Of a DNA stretch of 64,000 nt, positions 36,131 through 48,643 are shown one piece after another. How positions within the stretch are numbered: the stretch's first letter is position 1; each line of letters opens with the position of its first letter. The notes under the pieces are model-generated. The model saw only the letters and a program-made list of their open reading frames with translations. It did not search any database and had not been told where the DNA came from. Source of the stretch: Hormiphora californensis (Eukaryota > Ctenophora > Tentaculata > Cydippida > Pleurobrachiidae); NCBI GenBank assembly GCA_020137815.1, contig CM035351.1:2986409-3050408 (forward strand). Reading direction: 5' to 3'. Made by a program: the position numbers and the translations under genes.

Positions 36131-37520
36131 GTTGAGCTAAGGAAGGAAATTGCAGTTTCGAGACAGATTAAATAATCCTGGCCGGAGAAAATGGAAATGC
36201 TGCTTATAAATAGGATTCTTTTGAGCGAAGGCCGGCGCAATGACTAGTCAAGTTGTTCTCTATCTCTCTCTGCTTATTCTTTCTCTTCTTCTATTTCTCA
36301 GTTATTCATCGGTTATGCATGACTGCCAAGTGCTCAAGTCATGTCAAACTGGACGAACTCATTAGGCAGAATCGTTTAATAAACAAATTGTGAGCAGGCT
36401 TTGTTGAGTAAGGGGTGTGCCTAAATTTGCAGCCAATGAAACACATTTAAACGTTTATTATCTATGAAAAAGAGACAAGTTTTCAATAATTATACCCAGG
36501 CATGAGACTACTGGGTCTTAGGCAATGGTGAATGGCATCAAGTATCAACAACTGCAAACAGGTTACATAAATGCTCTCATAGGAGTGCAGGAACTAGTAC
36601 GCCCCGGAGGCTGCGAAGCAGAGGAAAGGGTCAGGGTAACCAAAGGGACTGGAAACTTTTTAACATTCAATAATAAAAATAGGGTTTTAGATTCAACATC
36701 ACCTTGCATGCATTATTTAATGGGTCAGCAACAAATGTTAACAGCAAATGTAATTAGTATTGATCTCACTTAAGACACACTAGAGTCGACAGTTCACTAT
36801 CACATAGGCGCAAAAAGTGTCTGGCGTCTGGTTGGGAAACGCTGCTGGCCCCCGCAACGCGGGATAAGACAGCGCTTTTCAAGTAAAAGAAGAAAAAGTA
36901 AAAACAGAAAAAAGAAAAAGGAAAGGAAAAAATGTCGTTAAAATTTTAAATTATTTCGTTGCGGGTGACGCGCAAGCGGTATGCAGCGCATGCCAACTTT
37001 ACGGATCGGCGCCGCGCGCGACCTGTTTCGGGATTTTCAAACTTGTGGAAATTTTGAAATTTGTTACGAGTTTTTCTTGGAATGCGCTGCAGCCCCCTCA
37101 TGCGCGCACCCCCGCAACGTTATTATTATAAGTAGTGGAAGCTCTTACGGTAATTCCCACGCCCCGTGGGAAAGTTTTCGACCGTGGGAAAGTTTTCAAA
37201 GCGTGGGAAAAGAGAGATACATACAATAACATTAAAAAAATAATTATTTTTTTAAAGTTATTGTATGTATCTCTCTTTTCCCACGCTTTGAAAACTTTCC
37301 CACGGTCAAAAACTTTCCCACGGGGCGTGGGAATTACCGTAAGAGCTTCCACTAAAGGGGCCTGCAACGTATGCCAAGAGTTTTTCAAAAATCGCTCTCT
37401 GATTTGTTGTGTCGCCTGCCACGGGTCACTGTAAACTGTTTCTGTATGTGTGGCATTCTGCTGAAATTTATCGATTATAATATGAAATATTTTGTAATCT
37501 GTACAGCGATTTTCTAGGAA
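36131..37520. other. Intergenic region between divergent LRR-Ig and NOL6
   Basis: This 1.39-kb gap holds the 5' flanks of both genes. A TTATAAATAG sequence at about 36206 and an acceptor-like TTCCTTCCTTAG 6 nt before the LRR-Ig ATG are competing hints about its 5' end. A GC-rich patch (36800-37130) carries repeated CCCCCGCAACG. The palindromic MITE follows at 37133-37354. Confidence 0.5.
37133..37354. mobile_element. 222-bp palindromic MITE with eight CGTGGGAA motifs
   Basis: The arms run from TAGTGGAAGCTCTTACGG to CCGTAAGAGCTTCCACTA and are nearly exact complements around an AT-rich centre (37230-37250). TA at both ends fits a TA target duplication. The motif CGTGGGAA occurs exactly, on either strand, at 37154, 37165, 37183, 37202, 37278, 37297, 37315 and 37326. 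The element ends 166 bp before the NOL6 start codon. Confidence 0.8.
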
Positions 37521-40349
37521 ATGCAAGTCAAGAAAAAGAGGAAAGTTGTTTCAGACGATGTTCTACTGTCCTACTCTCGTGACAGTTATCTGGAGGAGCA
37601 GCTAAATCAACTCTACTCTAGTATAGACGGGACCTGTACCTCCTCATCAGTCGAAACTGTTACTTCCTTCTTGAAATCACTGAAAGCAACCAAAAAGAAA
37701 TCGATAGCAGAGGTTGTTGCTGGGAAAAAGAAATCTCCATTCCCGGACTGGTTAACTGTTCCAAATGGAGTTTTCAAGTTTGCCCCTCCCGAGAGAGTAG
37801 AACTTGCTGGCGGTATGGCTTGTGGAAGTTTGGTAAAAAGTAGGTCTGAGGTAGATCTTCTAGTTCTCATCCCAGACTCAGTATTCCAGGAGAAAGACTA
37901 CATAAATGCTCGGTATAGCTGTAAACGGTTACTGTACCTCAATCACTTGTCTCTAAAACTAAGCAAGACACTAGACATTGTGAAACGTTGTTCGTTAGTA
38001 GGAGATGATGTGCTTTGTCAGACACTAAAAGTAACACTGAACACTGGGGAGGTCTTCCACCTGATACCAGTCATATCGGAGAGTGTGTTCAAGGTCAGCC
38101 AGCTGGAGGCAGATAAGAATTGTATCCGGCCAGCCAAGGTGTTCTCATCTGGTAGTTGTACTGAAGTCTCCACTCCTCACTACAACTCAACTGTTGTGTC
38201 TGATATCCTATCTGAGAAGATCTTATCGTTCTTCCCAGTTGTTGCAGGGAGCACTAATCTGCAGAAAGCCCATGCCCTTCTGAAGGTATGGTGTAGAAGG
38301 AAGGGGTTGGTGATCACATCTCATGATCTTCTGGTTCTAATGGAAGGGTTCTATTCAGCAGGTGTTATCACTCAGGACACCCCACTTTTGACAGTGCTAA
38401 AACAAATCTGGGGTGCCTTACCAGGGCTGAAGAGGCTGGATGAAAACCAGAAAGCAGAGACAGATCTCCACACACGGGACATACTAAACGCTAAGGAATC
38501 AAACTTGGCTGCTGTGTTTACCGAGCCCATCTTATCACCACTCCAACAATACGATGTAGTATACACCATCTCTAGCCCAGTTCCAACTGAGAGGATACCA
38601 CTCGAGGACAGGTTGCAGTTTGTTGGGGATCCAGTAGCAGGAGCGGTCACATTGATCCATCGTACACTAACTGCTGCCTACACAGACAGGGTCCATAGAG
38701 TCAAGGTTTGGAGCGAGGGAGAGAGGATACGGATAGCACTGATCATCAACAAAGCCAACTCAACCCGTCAAATTGACAAGGGTCCCCCTGCCGATGACAG
38801 AGAGGGAGGGGTGCAATTTAGGGCGTTTTGGGGTGATAAAAGTGATGTTCGAAGGTTCCAGGATGGTTCCATTGTGCTCGCTGTTCTGTGGTCTGGTGAG
38901 ACAGCCGGCGATCGGAGGAGTATTGTTAACCAAATAACAGGATATGTTCTAGAGCGACATGTAGGAGTGAGTGATGTGGAGGAGATGAGTATTGACACAT
39001 CATCACTTCTCTCCGCCTCCTGGTATAAAGGAGAGGGGGACGAGCAGGCGCACAAAATCAAAAGTGCATTTGCTGATTTGAGTAAGATACTCCGGTCTCT
39101 CAACCAGGTGCCTCTATCAATAACATCTCTAATCGCAACATCCCCTGCCCTCCGTCATACACAACTGTATCCTGAGCAGCAGTATTCCAACACCGTTACA
39201 GGACGACCTGTTAGGGTCCATGAGATAGTGGGGAAGTTTGAGGCGAGTGGAAAATGGCCAGAGGATGTACGAGCTATACTGAGGTTGAGAACAGCCTTCT
39301 ATCTGGCTATAAAGGAGGAATTGAAGAGTCTGCACATTACCGCTAAAGTGAACCCTGATTATCTGGATATAGCTCGGGATGGTTTCATTTTCAGGCTCCG
39401 ATTCTTTGTTCAGAAGGAGGCAAAACTCCGTGATTCAAACATCTCATTCTGGCAACCGTCTACAGGGGAGGAGCTGCGTTGTCAAATGGAGAGGACACCT
39501 TATGTAACTGCTCACCTAGGCAGTCTGTGTAGTGAGCACCCTGCTATGCCCCTGACTGCTAGGTTGTTGAAGAGATGGATTAGTGGCCACCACCTCTCTC
39601 TCCGTGTCCCAGAGCTATTCTGTGAGATGGTCACTGCCTATCTCTTCCTTACCTCAGAACACCCTCCTCTAACCTCAACTGCTGGATTCTTCCGCCTGTT
39701 GTGCCTCCTAGCCTCCCACGACTGGCAACTGTACCCTCTTGTTCTCAACTTTAGGGAAGAACTCTCTGCTGAACTTCTAACCAAGTTAGATAACTTTATA
39801 ACTGATAGAAAGCAGTATCCCTCTGCAGCTATTGTGTGTCCTGGGAATGAGGGATCCGAGCTAACTGTGGCATCCCCGGATAAGAGAACCCTGGGTCTGC
39901 TGACTCGCCTGGCAGAGCAGTCCTTGAAACACACGGGGGAGATGGGCGAGATCTTCCAGTCGGATCTGAGATCGTCTTGTAATGCCCTAATTCACCTGAA
40001 ATCTCTCACTAAAGAGGTTACTGGTAGCGTCAGACACCACTCTAAGGGGAGTTATTTCCCAGGATCCGTTGGGTTCGATCCCCCTGCACGGTATGTCTCC
40101 GATCTCACAGCTGCGTATGGGGAGATGTTTAGTTTTCTGTACAGTGAAGGGAATCCTGAAGTAGTCGGGGTGGTGTGTCGAGTGAGCGGGGTAGAGGAGA
40201 GCAAGTTTACCGTCAACAAGAGTCAACTGAGGTGTCCTGTTGGTGAGGAAATGATGGTGAAGTATAATTTAGATGCTGCCCTCTCTGATTTTACACTCCT
40301 GGGTAAGGGACTGGTGAAGAGTGTCGAGGTACTAAAGATGGATGTTTGA
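37521..40349 (+). CDS. NOL6: Nucleolar protein 6 (Nrap/Utp22 family)
   Basis: A single 942-codon exon (human NOL6 is about 1146). It starts with a basic KKKRK nuclear-localisation-like stretch. The first nucleotidyltransferase-like domain has GS at 102-103 and EVDLLVLI at 110-117. Only one acid remains where active enzymes have a DxD/E pair, which fits the inactive fold of this family. Family features continue to the C-terminus (PARYVSDLTAAYGEMFSFLY). NOL6/Utp22 acts in the nucleolus in the UTP-C part of the small-subunit processome, for early 18S rRNA maturation. It is the first of three co-oriented genes. TTTTCTAG ends 3 nt before the ATG. Its intronless state contrasts with METTL5 and SARS1. 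Confidence 0.93.
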   Translation: MQVKKKRKVVSDDVLLSYSRDSYLEEQLNQLYSSIDGTCTSSSVETVTSFLKSLKATKKKSIAEVVAGKKKSPFPDWLTVPNGVFKFAPPERVELAGGMACGSLVKSRSEVDLLVLIPDSVFQEKDYINARYSCKRLLYLNHLSLKLSKTLDIVKRCSLVGDDVLCQTLKVTLNTGEVFHLIPVISESVFKVSQLEADKNCIRPAKVFSSGSCTEVSTPHYNSTVVSDILSEKILSFFPVVAGSTNLQKAHALLKVWCRRKGLVITSHDLLVLMEGFYSAGVITQDTPLLTVLKQIWGALPGLKRLDENQKAETDLHTRDILNAKESNLAAVFTEPILSPLQQYDVVYTISSPVPTERIPLEDRLQFVGDPVAGAVTLIHRTLTAAYTDRVHRVKVWSEGERIRIALIINKANSTRQIDKGPPADDREGGVQFRAFWGDKSDVRRFQDGSIVLAVLWSGETAGDRRSIVNQITGYVLERHVGVSDVEEMSIDTSSLLSASWYKGEGDEQAHKIKSAFADLSKILRSLNQVPLSITSLIATSPALRHTQLYPEQQYSNTVTGRPVRVHEIVGKFEASGKWPEDVRAILRLRTAFYLAIKEELKSLHITAKVNPDYLDIARDGFIFRLRFFVQKEAKLRDSNISFWQPSTGEELRCQMERTPYVTAHLGSLCSEHPAMPLTARLLKRWISGHHLSLRVPELFCEMVTAYLFLTSEHPPLTSTAGFFRLLCLLASHDWQLYPLVLNFREELSAELLTKLDNFITDRKQYPSAAIVCPGNEGSELTVASPDKRTLGLLTRLAEQSLKHTGEMGEIFQSDLRSSCNALIHLKSLTKEVTGSVRHHSKGSYFPGSVGFDPPARYVSDLTAAYGEMFSFLYSEGNPEVVGVVCRVSGVEESKFTVNKSQLRCPVGEEMMVKYNLDAALSDFTLLGKGLVKSVEVLKMDV

Positions 40350-40498
40350 GAGGGAAAATGTGTGGTGAAACTCTGATATGGATATTATGGAACTATTTTT
40401 TACAACCGGTTTTAACTTATTGATCTGGGTACTCTCGTAATTTATTGACACTTTATTTTAGAACACACTGTTTCTCTCTCTCCCTCTTCATTTGTTAA

Positions 40499-41541
<1,043 letters not shown>

Positions 41542-41908
41542 CAGAGAATGAGATATTGTGTTTGTGAAGTTAATTTATTGTTTTTATCTTTTGTAGTTTC
41601 GGTTTTGAATATTTTAGTTCTTCACGTTTTAAAGTTAACTCTACATGTTTCAAAACTAATCCTAGATCTTCCTATTATAGGCGTGGCCTTGTATGCTAAC
41701 CGACTGCTAACTCGGATCCCTCTTAAACTTCTACAACCGGTAAGTAAGATACAACCAGCTAGTTTTACATCTTACGGCTAACACTATCAACCCTCCCCAT
41801 CCCCAATACCATTATATTAGCCCTTACTCCCATTCCTATTTGTCAATCTCCCCATTACCCCTACCCCTTACTCCCACTCTCACCCCTCTCCCCCAGCAAC
41901 AACACAGA

Positions 41909-44900
41909 ATGGTACTGGATTTGGCGCTGTTCCGAAAGGAGAAGGGTGGTAACCCTGATCAGATCAGGGAGTCCCAGAAGAAGCGGTACAAGGATGTAGG
42001 ACTAGTTGACCAGGTCATTGAGACTGACAACAAGTGGAGGGAGGTACGTGAGAAAGGCTTCGATGAGATTCTAGAATAGGGCTGTTTTTTATTAGTTATG
42101 CAGTTTGTCTTCTGTTTTTGTCAGCAGCATCACGTTTCGAATGAACTACTAATCTGATAAAAAACTCTCAAACCAAACCCTATTCTTCAGATCACCTACA
42201 ACTGTGATCAGTACAACAAGCTGAAGAACATGATCAGTAAAGGTATTGGTAAGAAGATGAAGGCCAAGGAACCCCAGGGAGAAACTGACGAGGTTTCAGA
42301 TGAAGCTAAATCTAACATCCTGTAAGTGAAACATAAATTGGGCAACTTGATCTTGTTTTTGTCATTGTTCATTTTTTTTACCACTCGGCACTCTTTGTTT
42401 CAGAGATATGACCACCGAGTCAATGGATAAGTTCACTGTCCGACAACTTAAAGCACTTAGCCAAGAGGTATGACCCGGAAACACGCCTTTTCTTTGTTTT
42501 TCTGTGTCTCTCTTACATTACACACATTGTGCTAGGTGGTGTTAGAAGCTCGGTGTGGTTGTGTGTGACACGGTGCTGTCCCACTCTGTAGGTCCCATGT
42601 GTTTAGTGACGCGCGCCGACAGACATCCAGTAAACCACACAAGCTTAGACATTGTCAATGCGCGCCGTAGCAAGCACTGCCGCGTTGTGTCACACTTCGC
42701 GGGTGTGACGACTGACGAGATCTGCAGCAGAAAACGTTACAAATGTCATGTTACTTTGTAAAAGAGGTAATATGAACAGCCTTGATATAACCATCTATCC
42801 CATGGCAGGTTGATAAGCGAAAGAAGGCTGATAACGAGAGTTTGGGAGCTCTCGAGGAGAAACGATTGCACTACCTGAGGCAAATTGGAAATCTTCTCCA
42901 TCCCTCTGTTGTTGTACATGACGACGAAGACAACAATGAGATCGTTAGGACTCACGGAGATATCAAGGTATAATATTGGTAGTGTTGGAGAAATGAATGA
43001 CTGTTGCATGACGATTCGAGTGCTGTTCGAATATTCGATCTTATTTTACAGTCCATTATTCATCCTCCACCCCATCTCCCAGGTCCGAACCAAGTACTCC
43101 CACGTTGATTTGATCCACATGATTGGTGGAGCTGATCTGGAGAGAGGTTCCAACGTGGCAGGTAGCAGGGGTTATTTCCTGACTGGACCTGGGGTCTACC
43201 TGAACCTTGCCCTAATCCACTATGCTACCACCCTACTGGCTGACAAGGATTTTACCGCCCTTCAGACCCCGTTCTTTATGAAGAAGGAAGCCATGAACCA
43301 GGTACATGATCAACCTGAATCAATCATTTTCTGATCTAACTCAATCCTTCCCCTCTCTGATCACTAGTTGGGTGTTTACTGTTCAGTGTTCACTCCCCTC
43401 CCCCCCCCCCCCTTTAAACAAATGCTAGTTAGCTCCCCTCTCACACCTCTCACACAGGTTGCCCAGTTGGCCCAGTTTGATGAAGAGCTCTACAAAGTTG
43501 TGGGAAAAAGGAGCGAGGACGCCGCTGACACTGAGGTAACCATACCCCTCTAGCTAGAGATAGAGAGGCACACTCTAGTCTCTATCTCTCTTTGACTAGT
43601 TATCCCATGGCTATCTAGCGGTGCCGAACCGATCTGAGATCACTGGGGGTTGACACTGGGTCAGCACACTGTCAGATGAAAACCCCAAAATAGGCGACAG
43701 ACCCCACGAATATATCCCTTTACCCTCCCCATAGACTGAGGAGAAGTATCTGATTGCAACCAGTGAGCAACCTATCGCTGCCTTCCACATGAACGAATGG
43801 ATTGGGGAGAAAGATCTTCCTAAGAAATACGCTGGGTTCTCTACTTGCTTCAGACAGGAGGTTGGTCAGATTTTTTTAAGTTGTCACACCCGACTATACC
43901 ACTTGTAACCCCGGCTCCCATAACGAACTTCTCCTGTCAGGCCAATGCTCTGACAGAACTTTTCCAAATTTCTCCTCTCAAACTCAATACAACTGTTTCT
44001 CACATCCTCGACTCCCTAGGTTGGATCTCATGGTCGGGATACGCGAGGTATTTTCAGGGTCCACCAGTTTGAGAAGGTCGAACAGTTCTGTATTACCAGT
44101 CCTGAGACTAGCTGGGAGATGATGGATGAGATGATTAATAATGCGGAGGAGTTTGTCAAGAGTCTTGGACTTGCTTACCAAATTGTTAACATCGTCAGGT
44201 AGAGAAAGAGAGAGGAATTGGTACCATTGTCACATTCAACATTGTGACTTCGATCTCGATTAGGTGTCACCAAGGAGGAAGAGTTTTAAAATCCCTGAAT
44301 TTAACCCTTGTTATCTCCCTTTAGTGGTGAGTTAAACCTGGCGGCAGCAAAGAAGTTTGATCTTGAGGCTTGGTTCCCTGGTGGTGGGGCTTTCAGGGAA
44401 CTTGTTAGCTGTTCAAACTGTACCGACTACCAGTCCAGGAGGTAAGATCAGAGTAATTGTCAGGCACTCGCTGCGTGAGGACCGTCTTATGTGAGACAAG
44501 ATCAGAGACATTAAACCTCAAAATTCCCTTGTACAAGATAATTCTAAGTATTAAATCTCAACTCTCAATACTGTTATTGTTCCCTTGTACAGCTGGAAAC
44601 TTGATAAATTTTGTTGAGTATGGGGTGGAAGAAGGCAAACGAAATATCCTAATTTCCGAAATATAATCCCCCTCCATCCCCCCAGGCTGAAGGTGAGGTA
44701 CGGCCAGACAAAGAAGATGGGAGAGAGCGCCCAGTTCGTGCACATGCTCAACGGTACCATGTGTGCCACCACACGTGTCATTTGCTGTATCTTGGAAACC
44801 CACCAAACTGAGGTAAATTGAAACAAACATCTCCATATATGGTCATTATCACACCCATATATGGTCATTATCACACCCATATATGGTCACATTGTGCTAA

Positions 44901-45051
44901 CCCTCCACCCCTCCCCTAGGATGGTGTCAACGTACCAGAGCCCCTGCAGAAGTACATGCCAGCCAAGTATAGGACCAAGATCCCCTTCGTTAATCCTGCT
45001 CCCATCGATCAATTGGAAACCAAAAAGGAAACCAAAAAGAAGGGAAAATAG
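41909..45051 (+). CDS. SARS1: Cytosolic seryl-tRNA synthetase
   Basis: Eleven exons: 41909-42043, 42191-42321, 42404-42467, 42809-42967, 43083-43301, 43458-43535, 43735-43860, 44020-44198, 44325-44441, 44686-44812, 44920-45051. They join in phase to 488 residues (human 514). The start [14 protein letters not shown] is the conserved eukaryotic N-terminus, then a coiled-coil tRNA-binding arm. The class II core follows: [10 protein letters not shown], motif 2 across exons 7-8 ([26 protein letters not shown]), and motif 3 in exon 10 ([16 protein letters not shown]). The basic tail (KKETKKKGK) resembles the C-terminal extension of animal SARS1. It charges tRNA-Ser and tRNA-Sec with serine. Upstream, a GTAAGT donor at 41740 and acceptor CCCCCAG 12 nt before the ATG could frame a 5'UTR intron. 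Introns 6 and 7 carry short palindromic repeats. Confidence 0.95.
43933..43958. repeat. Short palindromic repeat, CTGTCAGGCCAAT family
   Basis: CTGTCAG-GCCAATGCT-CTGACAG in SARS1 intron 7. Related sequences occur at 9953-10045 (two inverted ends), about 12437-12460 and about 15808-15870. Confidence 0.5.
44829..44886. repeat. Tandem repeat in SARS1 intron
   Basis: Between two and three copies of a unit of about 24 bp, CATATATGGTCATTATCACA, in the last intron. Confidence 0.7.
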
Positions 45052-45920
45052 AGCGGGACTGTTTAGTGTGTTTTGGCCCGAGTTAAATATCTTTTCATCA
45101 TTTAGCATCTGGTTTTAGCGGATCTATCATATTTATTTGGCCTCATCTCAAAACTACTGAGTTTGAATTATTCCCAAAACCGATGAGTCATCGGTCTCGG
45201 GTCTCCAGCTAACTGTAAACTAATCATTTGCATAATGTATGCACGAGATCCCGTAAGAGAGAAAGGGATGACGTCAAACTGATGGATTCGTGACGTCACA
45301 CTGTGCTGTGTGGGCCATATGAGGGAGTCAGGCGGTAGAACATTAGGAGAGAATTATGATAATGGATGGAGAAACACGAGACTGGAGAGAAATGTGAGAC
45401 TGGCATGGAGAGAAGGAAGCAGTGCGTCACACGAAGACACACCTTGGCCTTTCTATGTTTTGTGCGCGCGTGTTTTGCAGTGCTGAAACGAGCACTTTGC
45501 ACAGGGTATTGTCGCGCGTTCTGGCGCCATTCGTACCAGACGTTACATCAGGCCACTCGGCAGGCGTGAACAACAAATTGTGAGATAGTGGCCAAACGGG
45601 ATATGCAGCAGTGGCACTGAAAATACGAAATACTCGGCTGTTTTTGGTTACAAAAAACGTAGGGAAGGTATTACATCAACAATCAACAGTAGACACTCTC
45701 TCATATATATAACACACGCAAGCAACCGTCTGCAGGGATCTATATATATATTGGACCGGCCCAATTATATCCACAACATACATTGTTGTACATACACACA
45801 CACACTTATAACACAGCTATATAATGTTAGATAGAAGGAGAGATAATATCATTATTACCTACGTTAAAAAAGCATACACACCGTAAAGTGACGTAAAATA
45901 ATTTACACCGTTTGTTGTAA
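45052..45920. other. Spacer between convergent SARS1 and ACSL genes
   Basis: This contains the 3' flanks of both genes. I see no exon. Two CGTCA/TGACGTCA-type motifs lie near 45270-45300, and TATATATA and CACACA runs near 45700-45810. Confidence 0.6.
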
Positions 45921-48014
45921 TCAATCGAGTCCCTCGTAAAGTCGCTCCAGCTCGACTTTGAATTTCTGGGCCAGGGAAGCCCTCTTTTTCTTGAAGGTAG
46001 GTGTAGCTAGGTCATTATCGACAGAGAACAGTTCATGGAACAAATAAACCTTCTTAACCTGTTCGAATCCTTTGAGAATGGGTCCTCCAATTCTCTTGAT
46101 CTCAGCCATAACTTCCTTCAGGACCTCCTCCTTCTGGCACCCCTCCAACATGTCCAGTCCAAACTTGTTCTTCAGCACAGCCTCGTCAGGCACAACTACA
46201 CCCACAAGATTGGCCTTCAGGCTGTCACCATGGACGTAACACTGTGCAATAAGGGGACTATGCTCATACGCAATCTCGATCTTCTCAGGTGCGATGTACT
46301 CTCCCTGTGCGAGTTTGAAGATGTTTTTCTTTCTGTCTATAATCTTTAGACACCCATGCTCGGTCCATGTTCCTATGTCGCCGGTGTGCAACCATCCGTC
46401 ACTGTCCACTGTCTCTGCTGTCTTAGCAGGGTCTTTGTAGTAGCCCTTGAAGACAATGGGTCCCTTTAGACACACCTGCAGAGAATGTGTTAGTGTTAGT
46501 AGTGGGACAATTGAGACACAATAGAGGGAAGGAGTCTGGGCAACGTGCCAATGTTTTTCATCGCCCATCCCGTGGTAATATGATGACGCACGAATTACAC
46601 CACGTGCTGTGTTGACAATGATCCAGGTGTCTCATGATGCCCACCCTCTATCTCTCTCTCTTTCTATCCGCCCTCTATCTCTTTCTATCCGGTCTCTATC
46701 TCTTTCTATCCGGTCTCTACCCGTGACCAGTATCTATCTTTTTCTATCCCCTTCCTTTACCTGGCAATCACGCGATTTGGCATGGCCTTAATGTTATTTA
46801 TCTCTAACTAAACTAAACTAAAATGAAACTATTTCGGTGGCTGACATGTAAAATTTGGACTTGTTTGCACAAGGATATGAGAGAGCAGCGCTGAGAGATT
46901 GCTAAAGATAGAGATGATAACGAGTTGGCCAGACATTACACTTACAGACATCAGCCAGAGAGAGAGAGAGATGGAGGGAAAGATAGAGAGAGATCGTCTA
47001 ATATGACCGATTATTGCTCGTAGAGTTAAAGATACCATCTCAAAACTAATAACTTTCGCAATCTACACTCTGTATTCATCATCACACCTATCTCTCTTCG
47101 TCAACTCGTGGTTTTCTAACGGAATTTAACCTAAATTTAACCTAAACTACACTCAATGAATATTGGATAACTCTTCCACACCCCACACACTCACCTCTCC
47201 CTTTCCCTCAGCAGCATTGTAGTTCATATCAGGTACGTCATTCAACTTCACATGAACTCCAGGAGCGGGCACTCCCACATGCCCAGGAACGGTGTCACCA
47301 TACAGAGACATAGTTGCCACTCCACAGTTCTCAGTTTGGCCGTATCCCTCAATCACAAAACAACCGAGTACAGATCGGTACCTGGGGCGAGGGAAATATT
47401 GAGAGCTAGATGTAGCTTCCTCTTCCCTACTCACTAACCAACATATCCTACGCAAAGGAGTAGTATGTGGAGAGAAAAAAGTTACCTAACCCATACTATA
47501 CTGTAATCCCACACCTACCTTCGTACATGTTCCCTACTCTATCCCTATCCTAAACCTACCATCAGTCTCTAACCTAAACCTACCATTAGAAAATGTCCCT
47601 CTTTCAACCTACCATTGGAGAATGTTTGGTGAGATGGGTGCAGATCCAGTGATAACAAGCCTAACTCGGCCACCCAACAGCTTCCTAATCTTCTTGAAAA
47701 TCAGGTAGTCCCAGACAGAATTCTGTCTGATGAATCCCTTGTTAACCTGGCGGGGGGGCATTGTTAGACAAACCGACAGCGGTGTGGAGGGTGGGTAATG
47801 ATACAGACAGACAATTAAGCAGATAGAGTTATTATGGACAGACAAACTGGCAGAAGCAATTAAGCAATTAAAGAACTATGATATATGAAAAAAACACTAT
47901 CAGAATACTGAATAACATATAACCGCATCATGTACGGAAACCACGAAATTAGTTTTTACATACATTGGCAGTGAACTTACAGGCAGACAACCACAGCAGA
48001 TGGTCAAAGAGAAT

Positions 48015-48056
<42 letters not shown>

Positions 48057-48587
48057 CTCTCTCTCTCTCTCTCTCTCTCACCCATCCTCACCTCAGACAT
48101 CTTGGAGCTGGTGGCATGTTTGATGAGCCACTGAACGAATGCTGGCTTTTGTCCAATTCCCTCAGAAATTCTATCATGTAACTTGTTTAACACACGAGGC
48201 ACGGACGGGAATACTGTAGGTTTCAGCTGGGCGATATCGTCCAATAGTAACTTAATGTTACCCTGTAGGGAACGGGGGGTTGGTTATAATCATGCAACAG
48301 AATCAGTAACATGTATCAGTAACATATTATTAGTAACACATTCTATAGTAGTCAGTAACCTCGACAGCACATTTGTATTGGCACGCTTTTATTTATTTAA
48401 ACATGCTCAAGATATGCGAGCTATGCATGGAATTAGGGCAATTCAGAGCTGCGAATATTTATCTGGCTTTATGCCAGGTCATATAACTTATAGTCCCCAT
48501 ATCCGGGTTTTGTGCAGCGTGTACTGCGCCAGAAAACTGTGTAGTTTGGACGTGAGGTGACTGGCTGACAGGGAGAGAGAGAGAGAG

Positions 48588-48643
<56 letters not shown>

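Noticed and set aside
36203-36214. TATA box for the LRR-Ig gene
   Set aside because: TTATAAATAG is TATA-like mainly on the opposite strand, and an acceptor-like sequence lies between it and the ATG; the evidence conflicts.
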